This document shows positions 57,743 through 64,000 of a stretch of DNA of 64,000 nucleotides, piece after piece (position 1 is the first letter of the stretch; every line of letters starts with the position of its first letter). The stretch lies in the NCBI GenBank assembly GCA_013399015.1, contig VWZX01005764.1:62001-126000 (forward strand), given 5' to 3'. Below the pieces are notes generated by a model, which had not been told where the DNA came from, searched no databases, and worked only from the letters and a program-made list of their open reading frames with translations. The position numbers and the translations under genes are program-made. This DNA comes from Galbula dea (Eukaryota > Chordata > Aves > Piciformes > Galbulidae).

Positions 57743-58117
57743 ATTTGGAAGGTACTCACCATAGCTAGTTTTTATTTTTAGCAGAAGATGATCTCCCCTA
57801 CCTTAAGGGGAGGAAGCTGACAATCCACATCTTTCTCTTCATATTGCTCAAGGAGAACAAAAACCTCAGAGCTTTCAAAAGAGCAGTGAATTTTAAGATG
57901 TTCTCAATACTGGACAGATTATTCTAGCTGTCACTATACTTCATAGCCTGATACTTTTAATGATTTTTCCATCTTGATGTTGGCTTTTGCAGAGGAAATT
58001 CACAGAAAAGTTTTATGTATTTAAGGTTAGGTTGGGCTTGCCAGCTCCAGCAGGGTAGTGATTCACTGTTAGCCCACTGCTGATTAAAGTGTCAGCCTCA
58101 CAACTGCCTCCTTTCTG

Positions 58118-58139
58118 CACACACACACACACACACACA
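58118..58139 (+). repeat. (CA)11 microsatellite
   Basis: Eleven uninterrupted CA units after ctttctg. Probably polymorphic. Confidence 0.95.
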
Positions 58140-58940
58140 GGGAAAGCACAAAAAGTTCTCAGCTGTATTCCAGCTATGCCTATAAATCTGTCTGGGAAAG
58201 GTTCTTCCCCTTCAGCAATCCTGGTGATTAATTAGCTTGCAGGAGCCCCTGCAATAGCTCCATCACCTCCAACAAGTGGTGTCACATTCCCTTCCTAAAT
58301 GTGATTATTGCAAATGTCCATGACATAGCAGCAGGTACCTTCAGTGGGATCTTTTACTGCTGCAGAGATTACAGAATATTTGCTGCTTTCATTTACTACC
58401 AGGCACCAGAACATCCCAAACAATTTCAGCTGTAAAACCAGGGAATATGTACCTGTATTTTTAGGATGTATTTGAAACTTATCTGCACTATTAAGGATCA
58501 CAAAATCAAATATATGCAGGATCAAACTGGACTTACAAGGTAGATATTCTAGAGGTTGTGTTTTATGACTGATAATTCAGTCTTCTTCAAAATGTGATTC
58601 TACTGCTGATTCAAGCTACTGCTTGCTTGCAAGCACCAACCTCTCCTCATCCAGCTGAGTTGTTTGGCACCAACTGCACAGGGCAGATACTCCTCAGGAG
58701 GTGCCTTTTTGGCACATCTGACCCCTGCCTCACATCACTTTCTCCAAACTGCTCCTATCTGGGGACTAAGACGTCCTGCCCAAGAACTTGTAATGACACC
58801 AGGACCTTAGGGATGTCCCTGGTACCTGTGCCTAAGTTCTGAACTGGCTGGCATGTCCTCCTTGTAAAGCCAGGACATACTGAAGCTCAGCAGGATCAGG
58901 CCAACATCACCATTCACAAGAGAAGTTGCCCTTGGAGCCT

Positions 58941-58960
58941 TGGTGGTGGTGGTGGTGGTG
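58941..58960 (+). repeat. (TGG)6 trinucleotide repeat
   Basis: Six TGG units plus tg, preceded by gagcct. There is no coding context, so it is not a glycine or valine run of a protein. Confidence 0.92.
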
Positions 58961-60419
58961 CTTTAGAAAGTGTAGTTAGCACAGGCACAGGCTGGTGTGT
59001 GTCTGCTGCTGCAGCCTGCCTGGGCCCAGCTTGCCAAGCACAGGAGCAATCCCTAGAGAGCCAGGTGTTTACTCCATGGATGCAACTCCAAGTAACCTCC
59101 TCTATTATTATTCTAGTATGGTGTCTCCAGGATGCTCAACATTTGTGTCTGTGGTAACCTGCTGCTCTGCTTGGTCACAGTGCCCCCCTCTTTCAGTAGC
59201 ATGGGAGGCCCACACTAGAGAAACAAGAGACAAAGTCTGCAGCCCCAAGGCACACATTATGCTGGGATCAGAGCTGGGAAGAAAGCTGGAGTCCTCTGTG
59301 TCCTAACCCAGCATCCTCCTGAGTAAAATGCACTGCAAAAATGGTGTCTGACAGAGCTCAGGGTTAAAGGATAGAGCAAGAAAGTAAGAGAAGTTTGCTT
59401 TCCTCTGTTATAGTAAAAATCTTCCTAGCTATAACTATTTCTTGCTGATACATTTCTCTGTGGAAGCTGGTGCAGGTGTTTTTGACACTGTGGTGTGTAG
59501 TAAAGATGCTCAGCTTTAGAATCTTTTCAGCCTTTTCTGACTTTTATTGCTCTTCTCTTTGTTGAAGTTTCAGATAAATTTTCTGGTAATGCTGTTTCCA
59601 TCCTGGAATTGTTGTTTGAAACTACCTGCCCTGGTGTCATTATCATTAAATCTATTTACATCCTGATCCTCAAATGTCACATGCTGATAGTTATTAAAAC
59701 TGCAGATAGGGTCTGAGCTGCTGAGCAAAGAAAGCAGTAGGAGATTAGCCTCTGTGAGTGCAGTTCCAGACTGGAATACATAATTCAAGTGGAGATAAGT
59801 GACAAAAAAATGAAAGGGAGATAAATTCAGTTTCAGTTCACAGGCAGCACTCCTATTTCAGATGACTCTAGGAAGGAATCTGTTGGTTAATCGAGAGAGG
59901 TGCATGGCTCCCTCGCTGCTGGCCATGCTGCCTGCTCTGTGGTTTATAACTTAGGCTGAAAGAAGAACAGGGAAAAGGGAACCTGCTGCTCCTGAGCTGT
60001 TCCATTCTGTATCTAGGGCTTCAGGGTTCCCTGGGAGAAGAGTAGGCAGCTTTAAGAGATGGCATCAGACCTCTGGTGGAGTCGATACGCCCAAGGCATG
60101 AATTCTCAGCCCAGTCTGTGTGTGCACATGGAGCTGGAGCTGATGTGGGCATCTTGTTTTTCTGAGGAGAAGAGAGAAGTCTCTGATCACCTTGGGCTGA
60201 ACCCAAATTTAAAAAAGAAACAGCCTGCTACCAAATCTCTCTGCTTCCCAGGCCCCTAACATTTCCTCAGCTGTCAGCACTGTTTTGGCTAGCATTCCTC
60301 CTAACGATTTTGATCCACCCTTAAAGAGAAGATGTGAAGGATTGAAGCTGTCCTTTGGGAAATGAAAAATACTTCCAGGTCCAGTGAGAGCTGATTTGCT
60401 TTTATTCAGCTCCCTTCTC

Positions 60420-60600
60420 TGTCAAACTAAACTAGGGCATGATGTTGCAAAGTGCATGTTACAGTATTACCACCAGTAATGTCAACACTATTAATGTAAT
60501 GTCTGTAATTCACTGGATCATGCCTCATTATTTCATCTCCATAGTTTCTTCTTGTTGTGAGTGTAATCTTTATGTTGTATTTAATTAACTTTCTAAGAGG
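60420..60600. other. Candidate conserved noncoding element
   Basis: AT-rich unique sequence: gcatgttacagtattaccac, cagtaatgtcaacactatta, atgtaatgtctgtaattcac, cctcattatttcatctccat, tatttaattaactttctaag. It has repeated TAAT cores, is non-repetitive and has no open frame. The call is based on texture only. Confidence 0.25.
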
Positions 60601-63289
60601 TTCAGCACTCCCCCCAAAATAGCAGATACTAAGATATGCACTGCCTCAAAGGTGTTACATTTTCATTGTGAAGTGATAAATTCCTGGAATGCTTCTGATT
60701 ATGGCAGTGGAAGGATATGAGGGGAAAAAAAACCCCTCACCTGTGAACAATTTCCATGGTATCAGAGGGACTCTCAGATCTGCTGCTTTGTGCAGACCCT
60801 TTTGGGCAGGACACAGTAATTATGTTTTTATCAAAGTAATAGTTTCTCGCTATCTCACCGATTATCTGAAATCATTTGTGCTTCTGCAGCCTGCTGGGTT
60901 TGTGGTAGCAAACTTGCCTGCTTGCTGTAAACACACAGATGTGACCTGAAAGATAGTTTTGGCTCCACTTTTTGTCACTGAAATGATTCCCTTTTACCCA
61001 CATTACATAGCATGGATGTGTCTAACCTGTGTTTCACACCCGTTTCTTAGGCTAGGCAGCCGGGGTGGGAACATGTTCAAGCTGAGATCTTTAGCCAGGT
61101 GCCCTGCAGGCTGCAGTAGCAATGCAAGGCAGGTTCTTGGTGTCCTGGGCTGAGTGCTTGCCTTGGACAAAGCTGATTAAGAGAACCCTCTCGTTGAGTC
61201 ACAGGGTTCAGCAAGGATGCCTTTGCTTTCTAAACTCCTTCTTCCCCAGGAGCCTAGGTGTGGCTAGAGCCAGGCCTGTGCTTTGGTTTTGAAAGCCCAA
61301 CCTGCAATGCAGTTGCAGCTCTTGTAGAGGACATTCTCGTGTGTTTCCTGGTGGCATTGCTGTAGAACCCTGTTCCGTGGGGCTCTGACATTTGTGCATT
61401 TTATTGGCTTCCTCCTAAAACACTTTAAAAATTAACATTTTTTTTTGTTTGGAGAGGGCTTTGCAGATTCTTCTGCAAAGTGACAACAAGAATTCACCTG
61501 TCACCTTTCCCATTGCTTTGCCTTTTCCTTTGAACACACACCTTTTCCTACTGCACAATGACTTTTGCCATAGTGAGTTTCTTCTTTCTGCTTCGTTTAC
61601 CTATTAAACTGTTGTGGCTGCACACATAATCTTTCCCTTTATGTTTTTGGTTAAAAGTAGGTAAGTCTCTGATTTCACTGCATCTTTTCCAAAGTGGGAA
61701 GAACTCCTCTTTGCTTTCATGAACCAAGTTACCTAAGAGGAGACAAGCTGCAAGCAGTATTTTGAAAACAAACCCCTAGAGTTTACTTTGTTTAAAATAG
61801 GGCACTTGGTAACTTTGTAACTTAAACTGAGGGTGGGATTTCAACAGGATGTGGCTTGGTTCTAGGTTTGAAACATAAGCAAGCCTGTTCCTTTTGATCC
61901 ACGAGGGCAAAACATGTGAGCTTGTAAGATTTGAAGACTGCTAAAGCAAAATGGAAAATGCCCAAGCCCTGCAACCGTGTAGAAGTTGACCCCAAACCTT
62001 GTTCTTAACAGTACTTTAATAGTAGCTTACTGTGCATTGTTTGTACTCCTCTTCAAGTGCAGTTTTTCTTTTAAACATGCAAGAATTGCTGCTGAAACCT
62101 ACTGCAGCAGCTTTTAAACCAGCAGCAACGTGTGAACAGTCTGTTCTGAGAAGGGCTAGTGGCAAATCAGGTGAACTGAGTTGAATCTTCTGAGAATGGC
62201 AGCAGCAGACCCGGGAAGCTGGAGAGAGCAGCCTACAATTAGTGTCTGTAATAACAGGCTTTGGGTTCAAAGAGGTCAGTGGGACTGTGCTTCAATGCAA
62301 ACTAGCAGCTGAAGTTTTATTTACCAGCTTCATTTAATAATGAAGCTTCCTGCAGAGTCTTTAACAAGCACAAAACTTGTAAGGTGGAGGAGAGACATCC
62401 AGAGAGATTCAACCAGCTAAAGTTACTTTTTCTGTGGAATTCAGATTGGAGCTGAGGAGGAAAGTTTATTTACTGCTCATTATTGTTTGTGCATGCTGCA
62501 TTTTTATGTGTAAAACAAGCAATCAGTGGTTTTTAGTCTTTTTCATCACAGAATGCTTGCAGGAGAAAGAGTTTCACTTGCTCCACAGGAACAAATAGAG
62601 TTAGGGTGGAATCCATCCCAAATACTTGAAGATGTTGTTCATTTTTAAGGACAAGCAGGACTGATCTTCACAATAAATAGCAAGGGCACTGGAGAACAGC
62701 TGCCACTTAACTTCACTCCTTCCCAGAGCTGACTTCTTTTCCCTGTTCCAGTTTGACTGTGACTAAGGCAGGAACCAGAAATGGTAATGACTTGCTGTCC
62801 ATTGGGAATATGGCAAGAGGTTCTCATCTGCAGGCAGCAATGACTCAGAAAGGAAATGCCATGATGCAAGGGATTTTTCTTTCCTTCATGTATGGTTTGA
62901 TTTCTGTTATCATTATTTGATGATTGTAGGCGTAGCTGGATGCAACTCAGGCTTTAAAACCAGGGAGAAGTGAGCCTGAAGCAAAGCTCCTTGTGCACTG
63001 GGGAAGTTCAGACTTTTCCCCAGGTTTTCTGGATGTGATTGGAGAATAGAGTTTCCCTCACAGGAAAAGCTAAATGTTTGGAGACCTCCTTTCAGCATCC
63101 ATCAGGATGAAAGTGAATCCCTTGACTCTACTTGTTCCCTCCCCTCACCAGCCATGCTGCTTTCTAGATCCCTTTGCTGCTTTTCTGCATCAGTCACTGT
63201 CTTCTCCCTTTGCTTTCAAACATGTTCATGTTGCTCTCGTGATGCCTTACAAAACATCCCCTACATCCCATCTGCTTCCATCACTGTCA

Positions 63290-63325
63290 CTTCTTCTCTT
63301 TTCCCTGCCTCCCTCTGTGTTTCAG
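63290..63325 (+). other. Splice-acceptor-like polypyrimidine tract
   Basis: The C/T-rich sequence cacttcttctcttttccctg then cctccctctgtgtttcag ends in CAG at 63325 and is a strong 3' splice site by consensus. A possible donor, ctggtaagg, occurs near 63700. The interval between them codes for nothing I recognise, so an exon of a noncoding transcript or a decoy site are both open. Confidence 0.25.
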
Positions 63326-64000
63326 CTCCTCGAGCAGACTGTGCCATGGCAAGCTTTCCTAGCTGTTCATTTCCATGAGTTCCTTGGCCTCTGCTTGCAG
63401 TGTGGGCCTCCTACTCAACGCTGAGCAAGTCCACCCCAGCTGCCTAGACTGCCTGAAGCTCTAGGATAAAGGCCATATTTCACAGCTTGGTTCCTCAGGA
63501 GAGTCTTACTGAAAGGATGGAGCTTCTGTTCATTACAGATGGAGTTTACATCTGAGAGTGCAAAGTCAGTGTCTCCACATTTCTCCCTGCTACACAGATC
63601 CAGGAACTAAGAAATGCCTCTAAAAGTCATCACTTTTTTGTGTTCTCTCTTCTGTGATGGTCTCAGAAACACCAAAGCACAGAAGAGCTTAAAGACATCT
63701 GGTAAGGTTGTAATTAGACTCATTTCCCAGTTGCATAGGAGAAGTGACACAGGATATAGGTGCCACCCTCAACCTTTCCTGCTCTAGTTTTCAGGAATGT
63801 TGTCAGTGTTGTGGCTTTTGGTGTCTGTTACTGAAGCTCTCTACAAAGAGTGTTGTTGGTTGGTTGTGGTGCTGTCAAGTGTTCTGTGGCAGGTTTAGTG
63901 GGGTTCTCAGGCACTTTCTGGATACCATGGTGGACAATGTTTACAAGAGGAAGACATGGATGAGTCAGTTGTTCAAACCTCAGTCTCTAGATTCACAGGT

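Larger units (their letters stand above)
57743..64000. other. Unique noncoding DNA to the window end
   Basis: No gene recognised in 6.3 kb. It contains (CA)11, (TGG)6, an AT-rich candidate stretch at 60420-60600 and a pyrimidine-rich region at 63160-63325 ending in a splice-acceptor-like tttcag. The 116-codon plus frame at 63074-63424 crosses that acceptor, runs through the pyrimidine tract and has no motif. Confidence 0.5.

Noticed and set aside
1..64000. Prokaryotic features such as operons, CRISPR arrays, phage or insertion sequences
   Set aside because: There are no compact co-directional genes, ribosome-binding patterns or regular spacer arrays. The repeats present are avian CR1.

Overview
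This window looks like avian nuclear DNA, either intergenic or deep intronic. The main evidence is at least fourteen securely recognisable CR1 LINE (chicken repeat 1) fragments with the typical bird 3' end, which finishes in ATTCTRTG-type octamer repeats. Generally sparse CpG, scattered vertebrate-type microsatellites and the lack of any compact gene arrangement agree with this. I cannot name the species. A CR1-rich neoavian bird fits, but that is inference.

I found no protein-coding gene that I can defend, and no rRNA, tRNA, CRISPR array or operon. The longest open frames (217 codons at 13287-13940 on + and at 6546-7199 on -) resemble no family I know and look like chance frames. The only real coding remnants are C-terminal pieces of the CR1 ORF2 reverse-transcriptase polyprotein inside the CR1 copies. 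These show the conserved tail with a HW..LPR core and then a VV..P.L..F...L pattern. All are 5'-truncated and broken, and none retains an endonuclease or a reverse-transcriptase core.

Layout: 1-10.1 kb holds four CR1 pieces, a 27-bp tandem duplication and a diverged purine-tract duplication. From 10.1 to 18.7 kb there is unique sequence only. From 18.7 to 26.7 kb lie five CR1 pieces, including one mosaic copy and one head-to-tail pair. From 26.7 to 39.9 kb there is one long minus-strand CR1, then unique DNA with a CpG-rich island-like patch near 39.2-39.6 kb. From 39.9 to 47.4 kb is a CR1 cluster, including two nearly identical young tails 2.4 kb apart, together with (TG)10 and (AG)17 microsatellites. 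From 47.4 to 64 kb there are two further CR1 copies, (CA)11, and several AT-rich, repeat-free stretches that look like candidate conserved noncoding elements.

The CR1 3' ends fall into three recognisable tail types, so several subfamilies or waves have landed here. I see no novel biological system. The most useful leads are the mosaic CR1, the near-identical CR1 pair and the candidate regulatory stretches at about 25.85-26.07, 50.83-51.06 and 54.13-54.37 kb.
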